DNA of 39,251 bases, from assembly GCF_001672815.1 (NCBI RefSeq), contig NZ_LZKK01000367.1:1-39251 (forward strand), in the 5' to 3' direction. Position numbers and translations under genes: made by a program. Position 1 is the stretch's first letter. The number at the start of each line of letters is the position of its first letter. Positions 25,467-33,367 of the stretch are shown here, in pieces. Below the pieces are notes generated by a model. The model searched no databases. It worked only from the letters and a program-made list of their open reading frames with translations, and had not been told where the DNA came from. The DNA comes from Mycobacterium sp. E796. GTDB lineage: Bacteria; Actinomycetota; Actinomycetes; Mycobacteriales; Mycobacteriaceae.

Positions 25467-26704
25467 CCATCATCGAAAAGATCTTTGCCCGCAAGGCCGG
25501 CCTGGACTCGGTGTCGCCGGGTGACACCGTCGTGGTCGACGTCGACATGACCGTCCTGATCGATCTGCAGTTCGCCACCCTGTGGATACCGCCCAACCGG
25601 ATCCACGACCCCGACAAGCTCGCGGTCGTCATGGACCACGCCGTGCCGGCGCCGACGATCAAGGACGCTACCGGCGGCGGGCACGCCCGAAGGTTCGTCG
25701 CCGACTTCGGCATCGAGCGCTTTTATGACGTGGGTCGGCACGGCATTTGCCATCAGGTGATCGCCGAGAACGGCTTGGCGCGCCCGGGAGAGATCCTGGC
25801 CTGCACCGACTCTCACACATGCGCCGCCGGCGCCTACAACACCGCGGCGCGCGGCCTGGGGCCGGCCGAGGTGTATTCGATCATGTGTACCGGCACGACG
25901 TGGTTCCAGGTTGCGCCGACGATCCGCTACGAGCTCGACGGCGTGAAACCGAACACGGTGAGCGGCAAGGACATCTTCTTGCACATCGCCAATGAGTACG
26001 GCGATGTGCCCAACCTGAACCTGGAATTCGGCGGCCCCGGTTTGGCCGGCATCCCGATGCACGATCGGCGCACCATCGCCACCCAGGGCGCCGAGGTGTC
26101 GGCCGACTTCAGCACGTTCGAACACGACGCGGTGCTGGCCCGCTTCCTCGACGAGGGCGGTGTCACCGGATACGACGCTGCCGCACCGGATCCCGACGCG
26201 GGCTACCACGACGTCCGGCATATCGACCTCTCGGTGCTGGAGCCCTATGTCGCGCGCCCGGGCACCGTCAGCCGCAACGGAGTGCCCGTGTCGCAGCTGG
26301 ACAGGCAGAAGGTGGACCAGGCGTTCATCGGGTCGTGCGCGAACGGCCAACTCGAGGACCTCGAGATCGCGGCGGAAGTGTTGCGCGGCAAGACCGTCGC
26401 TCCGGGGGTGCGGCTGCTGGTGACGCCCGCGTCGCAGGCGGTGTACCGCGAAGCGATGCGATTGGGCTACTTGCAGGACCTGGCGGACGCCGGCGCGGTG
26501 ATCACCAACTCGACGTGCGGCGCGTGCTTCGGCTACCACATGGGCGTGGTGGGCCCCGGCGAGGTGTGCATCACGTCGAGCACCCGCAATTTCACCGGCC
26601 GCATGGGCAGCACCGAGGCGGAGATCTTCATGGCGGCACCCGCGACCGTCGCCGCCTCGGCCGTCACCGGATACATCACCGACCCGAGGAGCGTGACGGC
26701 ATGA
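25457..26704 (+). CDS. Aconitase-superfamily hydratase, large (LeuC-like) subunit
   Basis: 415-residue iron-sulfur hydro-lyase large subunit. Cys294 (IGSCANGQ), Cys354 and Cys357 (NSTCGACFG) are the [4Fe-4S] ligands, with the 60- and 3-residue spacings of LeuC. The CTDSHTCAAGAYNTAARGLGP block is the substrate/DSHT motif. At this length it resembles the short LeuC/homoaconitase/DmdA group, which works with a separate small subunit. ATG 25457 has GAGGA 6 bases upstream and overlaps the lyase gene by 10 bases. Its stop overlaps the small-subunit start (ATGA). It probably rehydrates the PrpD-like product, isomerising the hydroxyl group. It is unlikely to be the leucine-pathway enzyme, which in mycobacteria has its own leuCD operon. 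Confidence 0.87.
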   Translation: MGMTIIEKIFARKAGLDSVSPGDTVVVDVDMTVLIDLQFATLWIPPNRIHDPDKLAVVMDHAVPAPTIKDATGGGHARRFVADFGIERFYDVGRHGICHQVIAENGLARPGEILACTDSHTCAAGAYNTAARGLGPAEVYSIMCTGTTWFQVAPTIRYELDGVKPNTVSGKDIFLHIANEYGDVPNLNLEFGGPGLAGIPMHDRRTIATQGAEVSADFSTFEHDAVLARFLDEGGVTGYDAAAPDPDAGYHDVRHIDLSVLEPYVARPGTVSRNGVPVSQLDRQKVDQAFIGSCANGQLEDLEIAAEVLRGKTVAPGVRLLVTPASQAVYREAMRLGYLQDLADAGAVITNSTCGACFGYHMGVVGPGEVCITSSTRNFTGRMGSTEAEIFMAAPATVAASAVTGYITDPRSVTA

Positions 26705-27261
26705 CAATCGCCTTCAGCGGCAGGCTTTGGGTGTTCGGCGACAACCTCAACACCGACGCCATGTATCCGGCCTTCGCCATGAAGATGGATCCGCCCGAGG
26801 CCGCCAAGCACGTCTTCTACCAGGTGCGCCCGGGCTGGACCGACGAGGTCTCGCCGGGCGATATTGTGGTGGCGGGCAAGAACTTCGGGATCGGATCGTC
26901 GCGCCCGGTCCCGGCCCTGTTTACCGAGCTGGGGGTCGCCGGTCTCGTCGCCGAGGAATTCAACTCGTTGTTCTTCCGCAACGCCGTCAACGCCGGCCTG
27001 CCGGCGATGACCGTGCCCAACGCCACCGAGGTGTTCAGCGAGGGCGACACGGGATCCTTCGACCTGACCGCCGGCACCTGGCGAAACGACACCACCGGAG
27101 ACTCAGGGACCGTCCCCAAGCTGCCCGACCTGATCCTCGAGATCATCGAAAGTGGCGGCGTGCTACCGCGGCTGGCGGAGCAGGGCTATCTGCCGCCCGA
27201 GCTCGGCGACGTCCTGCGGTCGAGCACCGTCGCCATGCGCGGCGCCGGAAGCGGCGCCTGA
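26701..27261 (+). CDS. Aconitase-superfamily hydratase, small (LeuD/DmdB-like) subunit
   Basis: 186-residue swivelling domain of a heterodimeric hydro-lyase. GRLWVFGDNLNTDAMYP is the start motif, and GKNFGIGSSRPVPALFTELG corresponds to the substrate loop. Classical LeuD/aconitase has GSSREH or GSSREHA here; the GSSRPVP form indicates a different substrate group such as LeuD/DmdB-type proteins. It starts at ATG 26701, overlapping the large-subunit stop by four bases, so stoichiometric synthesis with the large subunit is expected. Its stop overlaps the next start (TGATG). Confidence 0.85.
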   Translation: MTIAFSGRLWVFGDNLNTDAMYPAFAMKMDPPEAAKHVFYQVRPGWTDEVSPGDIVVAGKNFGIGSSRPVPALFTELGVAGLVAEEFNSLFFRNAVNAGLPAMTVPNATEVFSEGDTGSFDLTAGTWRNDTTGDSGTVPKLPDLILEIIESGGVLPRLAEQGYLPPELGDVLRSSTVAMRGAGSGA

Positions 27262-27806
27262 TGGCGCTGCTGGGACGGCTGCTCCGCGGGGTGCGTGCGG
27301 GCGCACACCGAAGCCCGTTGGCCGGCAGAGCATTTGACGCGCCCGCCTCGATCACCGTCACCAGCCCGGCGTTCGACGACGGCGGACCGATGCCGCCTGC
27401 CAGCGCGGGCAACGGCGTCGGCGACAACGCCTCGCCGCCGCTGCGCTGGGAGGGGGTGCCGCCGGACGCCAGGCAGCTGGTGCTCGTCATGGACGACATC
27501 GACGTTCCGCTGCCGCGGCCCCTGCTGCACACCGTGGCAGTGCTCGAGCCAACGCTGGGCGGCGTCGCCGCCGGCGGGTTGCTCCCGGAGACCGACGGAA
27601 TACGGTTCGTCCGCGCCGATCTGGGGCACCGGGGCTACGCTGGGCCTCGCCCGATTCCGGGTCACGGACCGCACCACTACCGATTTCATGTGTTCGCGAC
27701 CGATGAGCGCATCCCCGACACCGTCACCGCGGCCAGGGCCGTGCTGACCGCGATGAGCGGCCACGTGCTGGCGCGCGGCGTGCTGACGGGCACCTACGAA
27801 CGTTGA
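27261..27806 (+). CDS. YbhB/YbcL-type PEBP-like protein
   Basis: 181-residue phosphatidylethanolamine-binding-protein fold, bacterial Raf-kinase-inhibitor-like. The stretches SPAFDDGGPMPPASAG, NASPPLRWEGVP and GPRPIPGHGPHHYRF are the ligand-pocket motifs. It lacks a clear signal peptide, although the N-terminus is basic (LLRGVRAGAHR). Such proteins bind anionic ligands, but bacterial roles are unclear. Its ATG overlaps the small-subunit stop by one base (TGATG), so it is the last gene of the operon. Being part of this catabolic operon is unusual and hints at a ligand-handling role linked to the pathway. Confidence 0.8.
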   Translation: MALLGRLLRGVRAGAHRSPLAGRAFDAPASITVTSPAFDDGGPMPPASAGNGVGDNASPPLRWEGVPPDARQLVLVMDDIDVPLPRPLLHTVAVLEPTLGGVAAGGLLPETDGIRFVRADLGHRGYAGPRPIPGHGPHHYRFHVFATDERIPDTVTAARAVLTAMSGHVLARGVLTGTYER

Positions 27807-27888
27807 CGGGGCGCCGTAGACACCATCGACTGTCGCTCTGAGGCGGGCATCTCCGCATACACCTCGCTTCCTGTGACGGCTGGGCACA

Positions 27889-27913
27889 GCAGGTCAACCG
27901 GCCGCTGACCTGC
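27889..27913 (+). terminator. Hairpin downstream of the operon
   Basis: GCAGGTCA-(9 bases)-TGACCTGC is a perfect 8-bp-arm inverted repeat, 83 bases after the PEBP stop and 95 before the next start. It fits a terminator without a U-tract, or an operator for the membrane-protein gene. The 27807-28007 gap otherwise holds only a short tandem repeat. Confidence 0.4.
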
Positions 27914-27933
27914 GGTTGGCAGTGGTTGGCAGC
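27914..27933. repeat. Tandem 10-base repeat
   Basis: GGTTGGCAGT is followed directly by GGTTGGCAGC, and a partial CTGGCAGTGG occurs just downstream (27948-27957). It lies in the promoter-side gap before the membrane-protein gene. It could bind a regulator or be a chance microduplication. Confidence 0.3.
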
Positions 27934-28007
27934 GTGTGGCGTCGATCTGGCAGTGGTTTCCGAGCAGCCTCAGTGGCGACTGTTGTCAGCCATCGAGGAG
28001 GAACACG

Positions 28008-28421
28008 ATGTCCACCACCGCCACCACCATTGACCGCACAGGAACTCGCGACGGGGTGCTCCGTTTTGCCATGCGTGCCGACGCCGTCATCAGCGGACTG
28101 GTCGGCCTGGCCGGTATCCCGCTGGCCGGCCGGCTGGCCGACCTATCGGGCACGACGAAGGCATTCGAGTACGGCATGGCCGCGTTCTTGATCGCCTACG
28201 GCGTGGCTGTGATGGGGCTGGCCGCCTTGCCGTCGGTACGCCGCGCCGGCATGGGCGTCATCGTTGCCAACCTGCTGTACACCGCGGCCGCCATAGTTCT
28301 CGTGCTCGCGGATGTCTTTCCATTGACCTCGGCCGGCGTCGTGTTGAACCTGGCGGCCGGCGCCTACACGCTGATCTTCGCGGAGCTGCAGTACCAGGGC
28401 TGGCGTCGCGCCAGGGCGTGA
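28008..28421 (+). CDS. Small four-helix integral membrane protein, unknown function
   Basis: 137 residues. ATG 28008 is chosen because GAGGAGGAA, one of the best ribosome-binding sites in the window, lies six bases upstream; an earlier ATG at 27936 has none. After a 30-residue polar N-terminus there are four hydrophobic segments: about 38-55, 65-85, 88-110 and 115-130. There is no signal peptide, cysteine pair or recognised motif, and I cannot name the family. It is monocistronic between the preceding hairpin and the convergent nadE. An inner-membrane location is the only firm statement. Confidence 0.7.
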   Translation: MSTTATTIDRTGTRDGVLRFAMRADAVISGLVGLAGIPLAGRLADLSGTTKAFEYGMAAFLIAYGVAVMGLAALPSVRRAGMGVIVANLLYTAAAIVLVLADVFPLTSAGVVLNLAAGAYTLIFAELQYQGWRRARA

Positions 28422-28438
28422 GCCGCGCCTAGATGCGC

Positions 28439-30481
28439 CTAGTCCTCGGGCACCTCGCGCTCGATCTCGTCGAGCCAGATGCGCGCCGACATGTCCGACG
28501 GGGCGCGCCAATCGCCGCGCGGCGAAAGCGCACCGCCATGCGACACCTTGGGGCCGTTGGGCAGCGCCGAGCGTTTGAACTGGCTGAACGAGTAGAAGCG
28601 TTGCACGAACACTCCCAGCCAGTGCCGGATCTCCTTGAGCGAGTACGACGGTCGCTTGTCCTCGGGGAAACCGGGTGGCCAGTTGCCCTGCTCGGGATCG
28701 CTCCACGCGTGCCACGCCAAGAAGGCGATCTTCGACGGCCGGAACCCGAAGCGCAGCACATGGAACAGCGAAAAGTCTTGCAGGGCAAACGGTCCGACCT
28801 TGGCCTCGCTGCTCTGCAGCTCTTCCTCCTCGCCGCTCGGGACGAGCTCGGGCGTGATCTCGGTGTCCAGCACCGACTGCAGCACCTCGCACACGTCCGA
28901 TTCGAACTGGCCCGACGAAATGACCCAGCGGATCAGGTGCTGAATCAGCGTCTTGGGCACGCCGCCGTTGACGTTGTAGTGCGACATCTGGTCGCCGACG
29001 CCGTACGTCGACCAGCCGAGCCCCAGCTCCGAGAGGTCACCGGTGCCCAGGACGATCCCGCCGCGCTGATTGGCCAGCCGGAACAGGTAATCGGTGCGCA
29101 GGCCGGCCTGGACGTTCTCGAACGTGACGTCGTAGACCTTCTCGCCCCGCGCGAACGGGTGGTCCATCTCCTGGAGCATGAGCCGCGCGGTCTCGGTGAT
29201 ATCGATCTCAGCGAAAGTGACGCCCAGCGCGCGGCACAGCTCGATCGCGTTGCGCTTGGTGCGATCTCCCGTCGCGAAGCCCGGCAGCGTGAACGCCAGG
29301 ATGTCGCTGCGCGGCCGTTCCTCGCGGTCCATCGCGCGGGCGGCGACGATCAGCGCGTGCGTCGAATCCAGCCCACCGGAAATCCCGATGACCACCTTGG
29401 GGTAATCCAGCGCCCGGAGTCGCTGCTCAAGCCCGGAGACCTGAATGTTGTAGGCCTCGTAGCAATCCTGTTCCAGCCGTTGCGGATCGGCGGGCACGAA
29501 CGGGAAGCGCTCGATCTCGCGGCGCAGCCCGATGTCGCCGGCCGGCGGGTCGAGCCGGAACTCGATGCGCCGGAACGACTCCGCAGTCGTCCGGTGGTGG
29601 CGTCGGTTGTCGTCGAAGGTGCCCATTCGCAACCGTTCCGAGCGAAGCAGCTCGAGGTCGACGTCGGCGACGCTGCGCCGCTCCCCCTTCGGGAAGCGCT
29701 CGGACGTCGCGAGCAGCACGCCGTTCTCCCAGACCATGGTCTGGCCGTCCCAGGCCAGGTCGGTCGTCGACTCGCCCTCCCCCGCGGCGGCGTAAACGTA
29801 GGCGGCCAGGCACCGCGCCGACGCGGAGCGCGCCAGCAGGCAACGGTCGTCGGCGCGCCCGATCGTGATCGGGCTGCCGGACAGGTTGGCCAGCACCGTC
29901 GCCCCCGCCAGCGCCGCCTCCGCGCTGGGCGGGATCGGCACGAACATGTCCTCGCAGATCTCGACGTGTAGCACGAAGCCCGGCAGGTCGGACGCGGCGA
30001 ACAGCAGATCCGGACCGAACGGGGCCTCGATATCGCCGACGCGGATGATGCCGCGCTCGTCGTCGCCGGGTGCGAGCTGGCGGCGCTCGTAGAACTCCCG
30101 ATACGTGGGCAGGTACGACTTGGGCGCGACGCCCAGCACCTCGCCGCGATGGATGACCACCGCGGTGTTGTAGATGCGATGCCGGTAGCGCAGCGGGGCG
30201 CCGACGACCAAGACCGGCAGCAGGTCGGCCGACGCCGCCACGACGTCATTGACCGCGCTTTCGACGTCGTCGAGCAGCAGGTCTTGCAGGACAATGTCCT
30301 CGATGGAGTACCCGGACAGCGTCAGCTCGGGGAAGACGGCAACGGCGACGCCGTCGTCGTGGCATTGGCTGGCCAACCGCAGCACCGACTCGGCGTTGGC
30401 CGCCGGATCGCCGATCGCGGTGTGGTGGGTGCAGGCGGCGACGCGGACAAAACCCTGGTGGTAGGCGTTGTAAAAGTCCAT
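28439..30481 (-). CDS. nadE: Glutamine-dependent NAD+ synthetase NadE
   Basis: 680-residue enzyme, the last step of NAD synthesis, turning deamido-NAD to NAD with ATP and glutamine. An N-terminal nitrilase-type glutaminase domain (1-270) carries the catalytic triad Glu52 (VFPELTLSG), Lys121 (GVAPKSYLP) and Cys176 (VEICED). The C-terminal synthetase domain starts near 330 with the PP-loop GISGGLDSTHA. Length and residue numbering agree with the M. tuberculosis enzyme (679 residues, Cys176). ATG 30481 opens the frame at the usual MDFYNAYHQGF. It is transcribed alone, opposite to the isochorismatase-like gene; the gap is 59 bases and holds no obvious palindrome. Confidence 0.96.
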   Translation of the reverse strand: MDFYNAYHQGFVRVAACTHHTAIGDPAANAESVLRLASQCHDDGVAVAVFPELTLSGYSIEDIVLQDLLLDDVESAVNDVVAASADLLPVLVVGAPLRYRHRIYNTAVVIHRGEVLGVAPKSYLPTYREFYERRQLAPGDDERGIIRVGDIEAPFGPDLLFAASDLPGFVLHVEICEDMFVPIPPSAEAALAGATVLANLSGSPITIGRADDRCLLARSASARCLAAYVYAAAGEGESTTDLAWDGQTMVWENGVLLATSERFPKGERRSVADVDLELLRSERLRMGTFDDNRRHHRTTAESFRRIEFRLDPPAGDIGLRREIERFPFVPADPQRLEQDCYEAYNIQVSGLEQRLRALDYPKVVIGISGGLDSTHALIVAARAMDREERPRSDILAFTLPGFATGDRTKRNAIELCRALGVTFAEIDITETARLMLQEMDHPFARGEKVYDVTFENVQAGLRTDYLFRLANQRGGIVLGTGDLSELGLGWSTYGVGDQMSHYNVNGGVPKTLIQHLIRWVISSGQFESDVCEVLQSVLDTEITPELVPSGEEEELQSSEAKVGPFALQDFSLFHVLRFGFRPSKIAFLAWHAWSDPEQGNWPPGFPEDKRPSYSLKEIRHWLGVFVQRFYSFSQFKRSALPNGPKVSHGGALSPRGDWRAPSDMSARIWLDEIEREVPED

Positions 30482-30540
30482 GACCCTCCCATTGTCGCCC
30501 GACGGGCGTCAACTCGTCGCCGCCGGGTATCCCCAACGGC

Positions 30541-31080
30541 ATGAGCGATACCGCTGTCGTAATCGTCGACATGATGAACACGTATCAGCATCCCGACGCT
30601 GAGGACCTGATACCCAATGTCGAGAAAATCATTGACCCGCTCGCCGACCTGATCGGCCGCGCGCGGGAGGCCAACGACGTCGACTTGATCTACGTCAACG
30701 ACAACTACGGCGACTTCGCCGCCCAGTTCTCCGACATCGTCGGATCCGCGCTCGATGGCGCCCGGCCCGATCTGGTCAAGCCGATCGTGCCGGGCGAGGA
30801 CTGCCGGGTGATGACGAAGGTCCGCCACAGCGCCTTCTATGCGACGGCACTGGCCTATCTGCTCGGGCGCCTGGAGACCAAGCGGTTGATCCTCACCGGT
30901 CAGGTCACCGAGCAATGCATCCTGTACACCGCGCTCGACGCCTACGTGCGCCACTTCCCCGTCGTGATCCCGACCGACGCCGTCGCCCACATCGACGCCG
31001 ATCTGGGCAAGGCGGCGCTGAAGATGATGCAGCAGAACATGTCCGCCGAGCTCACCACGGCCGCCGACTGCCTCGGTTAG
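30541..31080 (+). CDS. Isochorismatase-fold cysteine hydrolase
   Basis: 179-residue cytoplasmic hydrolase. The catalytic triad is Asp10 (VIVDMMNTY), Lys93 (MTKVRHSAF) and Cys126 (GQVTEQCILYTALDAY), all at the expected places. The family includes nicotinamidase, isochorismatase and ureidoacrylate-type amidases. The nicotinamidase metal motif (Asp-x-His with further His) is not present after the first strand, where YVNDNYGDF is found instead, so nicotinamidase is unlikely. It is divergent from nadE and lies 91 bases before the sirtuin gene. Its substrate is unknown. Confidence 0.82.
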   Translation: MSDTAVVIVDMMNTYQHPDAEDLIPNVEKIIDPLADLIGRAREANDVDLIYVNDNYGDFAAQFSDIVGSALDGARPDLVKPIVPGEDCRVMTKVRHSAFYATALAYLLGRLETKRLILTGQVTEQCILYTALDAYVRHFPVVIPTDAVAHIDADLGKAALKMMQQNMSAELTTAADCLG

Positions 31081-31171
31081 GGCACCGGCGCGAGGGTGCG
31101 CAGAATGCCGGGTTCGCCGGCGTGTCGGTGCGCAAACACGCACACTCGCGCAGAGTCGCTACCCTCGAAGC

Positions 31172-32005
31172 GTGGAATCTCCCGAACTCGTCGCGCTGCT
31201 CGCCGGCCGACGGGTCGCGGTCCTGACCGGCGCCGGGATCTCCACCGACTCGGGCATTCCCGACTATCGCGGCCCCGATTCGCCGCCGAGCAACCCGATG
31301 ACCATCCGCCAGTTCACCTCGGATCCGGTGTTCCGGCAGCGGTACTGGGCGCGCAACCACGTCGGGTGGCGGCACATGGACGACACCGCGCCCAACGCCG
31401 GGCACCGGGCGCTGGCCGCGCTTGAACGCGCCTCCGTGGTGACCGGCGTGATCACCCAGAACGTCGACCTTTTGCACACCAAGGCCGGCAGCCGAAACGT
31501 CGTCAACCTGCACGGCACCTACGCGCGGGTGGTCTGCTTGAGCTGCCGGTACGGCATGAGCCGGGCCGCGCTCGCCGAAGAGCTCGAGGCGCTCAACCCG
31601 GGGTTTATCGAGCGCGCGGAGGCCGTCGGCGGGCTGGCGGTGGCTCCCGACGCCGACGCCGTCGTCGCCGACACCGCGTCGTTCCGCTACCTCGACTGCC
31701 CGCGGTGCGACGGCATGCTCAAGCCCGACATCGTCTACTTCGGCGAGAGCGTTCCCAAAGACGTTGTGGCAAAGGCATATTCGCTGATCGACGAGGCGGA
31801 CGCCCTGCTGGTCGCGGGCTCGTCGCTGACGGTGTTCTCCGGCTACCGATTCGTGCGCCACGCCGCGGCGCTGGGCCTCCCGATCGCAATCGTCAATCGG
31901 GGACGCACCCGCGGTGACGACCTGGCCACCGTGAAGGTCGACGGCGGCTGCTCGGAGCTGCTGACGTTGCTAGTGGACGAGTTGTCCCCGACCGCAGCGC
32001 GTTAG
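31172..32005 (+). CDS. Class II (SIRT4-like) sirtuin NAD-dependent deacylase
   Basis: 277-residue Sir2-family enzyme that uses NAD to remove acyl groups from protein lysines. The NAD motif is GAGISTDSGIPDYRG, with TQNVD and the catalytic His in NLHGTY. Zinc ligands are CLSC and CPRC, and DIVYFGESVP follows. The IST-x-SGIPDYR wording and length are those of SIRT4-type (class II) sirtuins, distinct from the CobB/class III type. GTG 31172 is taken as start: TACCCT (31160-31165) ends six bases upstream and no Shine-Dalgarno is visible, fitting a leaderless mRNA. Its end overlaps the convergent P450 gene by four bases. Nearby nadE supplies the cosubstrate, and the PrpE-like synthetase at 34023 is a typical sirtuin target. 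Confidence 0.9.
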   Translation: MESPELVALLAGRRVAVLTGAGISTDSGIPDYRGPDSPPSNPMTIRQFTSDPVFRQRYWARNHVGWRHMDDTAPNAGHRALAALERASVVTGVITQNVDLLHTKAGSRNVVNLHGTYARVVCLSCRYGMSRAALAEELEALNPGFIERAEAVGGLAVAPDADAVVADTASFRYLDCPRCDGMLKPDIVYFGESVPKDVVAKAYSLIDEADALLVAGSSLTVFSGYRFVRHAAALGLPIAIVNRGRTRGDDLATVKVDGGCSELLTLLVDELSPTAAR

Positions 32006-33267
32006 AACGTGCACGGCATGCTGCGGATGCCGTGGATGAAATTGCCTGGCACGTACGCCGGTTCACCCGCCTGGATGTCCGGGACCTGCGCGAGCAGTTC
32101 ACTGAAGATGGCGCGCAGTTGCGCGCGGGCCACGTTGGCGCCGAGGCAAAAGTGCACCCCGCCCCCGCCGAAGCCCACGTGCGGGTTGGGGTTGCGGCTC
32201 AAGTCGAAACGGTCCGGATCCTCGAACGCGTCGGTGTCCCAGTTACCCGACGGATAGAACATCACCACCTTCTCGCCCGCCCGGATGCTCTGGCCACCCA
32301 GCTCGACATCCGTTGCCGCCGTGCGGCGGAAGGTCATGACGGGCGTGGCCCACCGGATGAATTCCTCGACCGCCGTGCCGATCCTGTTGTCGAAGTCCTC
32401 GCGCAGCCAGGCCCGCTGCTCGGGAAAGTCGGTGAGCGCCTTCATCGCGTGGCTGGCGGTCTGTCGGGTGGTGTCGTTGCCGGCCACGGCGAGCAACACG
32501 AAGAACGCGGACACGTCGGCGTCGGAGAGGCGGTCGCCGTCCACCTCGGCGTTCACCAGGCCGCTGAACAGGTCCTCGCCCGGCCGCTCGCGCCGCTCGG
32601 CGGCCAGGGTGCCGGCGACCTGGTGGAGGTACATCTGGTTCTCGACCAGCACCTCCAGCGGGTTGCGGCCGGCGAGGTAGACGGGGTCGGCCCAGGACAC
32701 CAGCGCGTCGGCCGCATGCGCCACGCGCTCGCGCTCGGATTCCGGGATCCCCACCATGTCCGACAGCGTCCGGATGGGCAGTTGCTTGGCGCAGTGTTCC
32801 ACGAAATCGGCGCCACTGCCGGCGGCGCGTAGCTCTTCGACGATGGACTTGGCGTTCGACTTGATCGAGTCCTCGATGCGGCGGACCTGCCTCGGGGTGA
32901 AGGCGGCGCTGACGAGCTTGCGCAGCTTGGTGTGTCGCGGCGGGTCCATCGCGAGGAAGGATTGCGATGCCTCGAGCAGCTCCACGGGGACGTTCTCGAA
33001 GATCACCCCGCGCCCGGACAGGAACACCTCGTTGTTGCGGCTGATCGCGACGATGTCCGCCCGTCGGGTGACCGCCCAATAGCCGGGGTCATCGGGGTCG
33101 GACATCAGGGAGCCCTCGACCGGAGCGTGCCAGCTCACCGGGCGCTCGGCCCGCAGAACGGCGAACGAGCGCTCCCGCTCCGCCGCGCTGGTGGACCAGA
33201 ACGCGAGCGACGACAGATCGATCGAGTCGTACGCACGGCTGCTGGACACCCCGGTCGCCACTGTCAT
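32002..33267 (-). CDS. Cytochrome P450 (CYP124/125-like actinobacterial type)
   Basis: 421-residue soluble P450. The haem-binding loop FGGGGVHFCLGAN has Cys374 as ligand. The I-helix oxygen motif is AVAGNDTTRQT, and the K-helix ExxR is EFIR. The FIHGIRSMPCTF ending and the HFCLGAN loop are those of mycobacterial CYP124/125/142-class enzymes, which oxidise steroid or branched-chain substrates; the substrate cannot be set from motifs. ATG 33267 has GGGAGGG upstream; the longer frame to 33312 is not needed. Transcription is from a TTGACT-18-TATTGT promoter (33309-33338) embedding a 17-base palindrome, with a tetR gene divergent. No redox partner (ferredoxin) gene is adjacent. Confidence 0.92.
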   Translation of the reverse strand: MTVATGVSSSRAYDSIDLSSLAFWSTSAAERERSFAVLRAERPVSWHAPVEGSLMSDPDDPGYWAVTRRADIVAISRNNEVFLSGRGVIFENVPVELLEASQSFLAMDPPRHTKLRKLVSAAFTPRQVRRIEDSIKSNAKSIVEELRAAGSGADFVEHCAKQLPIRTLSDMVGIPESERERVAHAADALVSWADPVYLAGRNPLEVLVENQMYLHQVAGTLAAERRERPGEDLFSGLVNAEVDGDRLSDADVSAFFVLLAVAGNDTTRQTASHAMKALTDFPEQRAWLREDFDNRIGTAVEEFIRWATPVMTFRRTAATDVELGGQSIRAGEKVVMFYPSGNWDTDAFEDPDRFDLSRNPNPHVGFGGGGVHFCLGANVARAQLRAIFSELLAQVPDIQAGEPAYVPGNFIHGIRSMPCTF

Positions 33268-33308
33268 CGTCGGCCCTCCCTTATGACCCGAGTCACACAC
33301 TTCGCCCG

Positions 33309-33338
33309 ACAATATGCCTAGACATGATGTCTAGTCAA
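33309..33338 (-). promoter_or_regulatory. P450 promoter with TetR-type operator inside
   Basis: On the minus strand TTGACT (33338-33333) and TATTGT (33314-33309) are separated by 18 bases, a good vegetative promoter. Between and overlapping them lies CTAGACAT-G-ATGTCTAG (33318-33334), a perfect 8-bp-arm palindrome. The adjacent divergent tetR is the obvious repressor. CAATATG occurs as a direct repeat on both flanks (33310-33316 and 33336-33342). Confidence 0.75.
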
Positions 33339-33367
33339 TATGTTGAGCCGCGGGCTATGCTGGGCGA

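Noticed and set aside
25280..26707. Minus-strand open frame opposite the LeuC-like gene
   Set aside because: Low-complexity antisense translation; the three cluster cysteines are on the plus strand.
25457..27261. Leucine-pathway LeuCD
   Set aside because: The small subunit has GSSRPVP instead of GSSREH, and the genes are in an operon with PrpD-like and lyase genes under a GntR regulator rather than with leucine genes.
30541..31080. Nicotinamidase (PncA) assignment for the isochorismatase-fold gene
   Set aside because: Although NAD genes flank it, the Asp-His metal-binding motif of nicotinamidases is missing.
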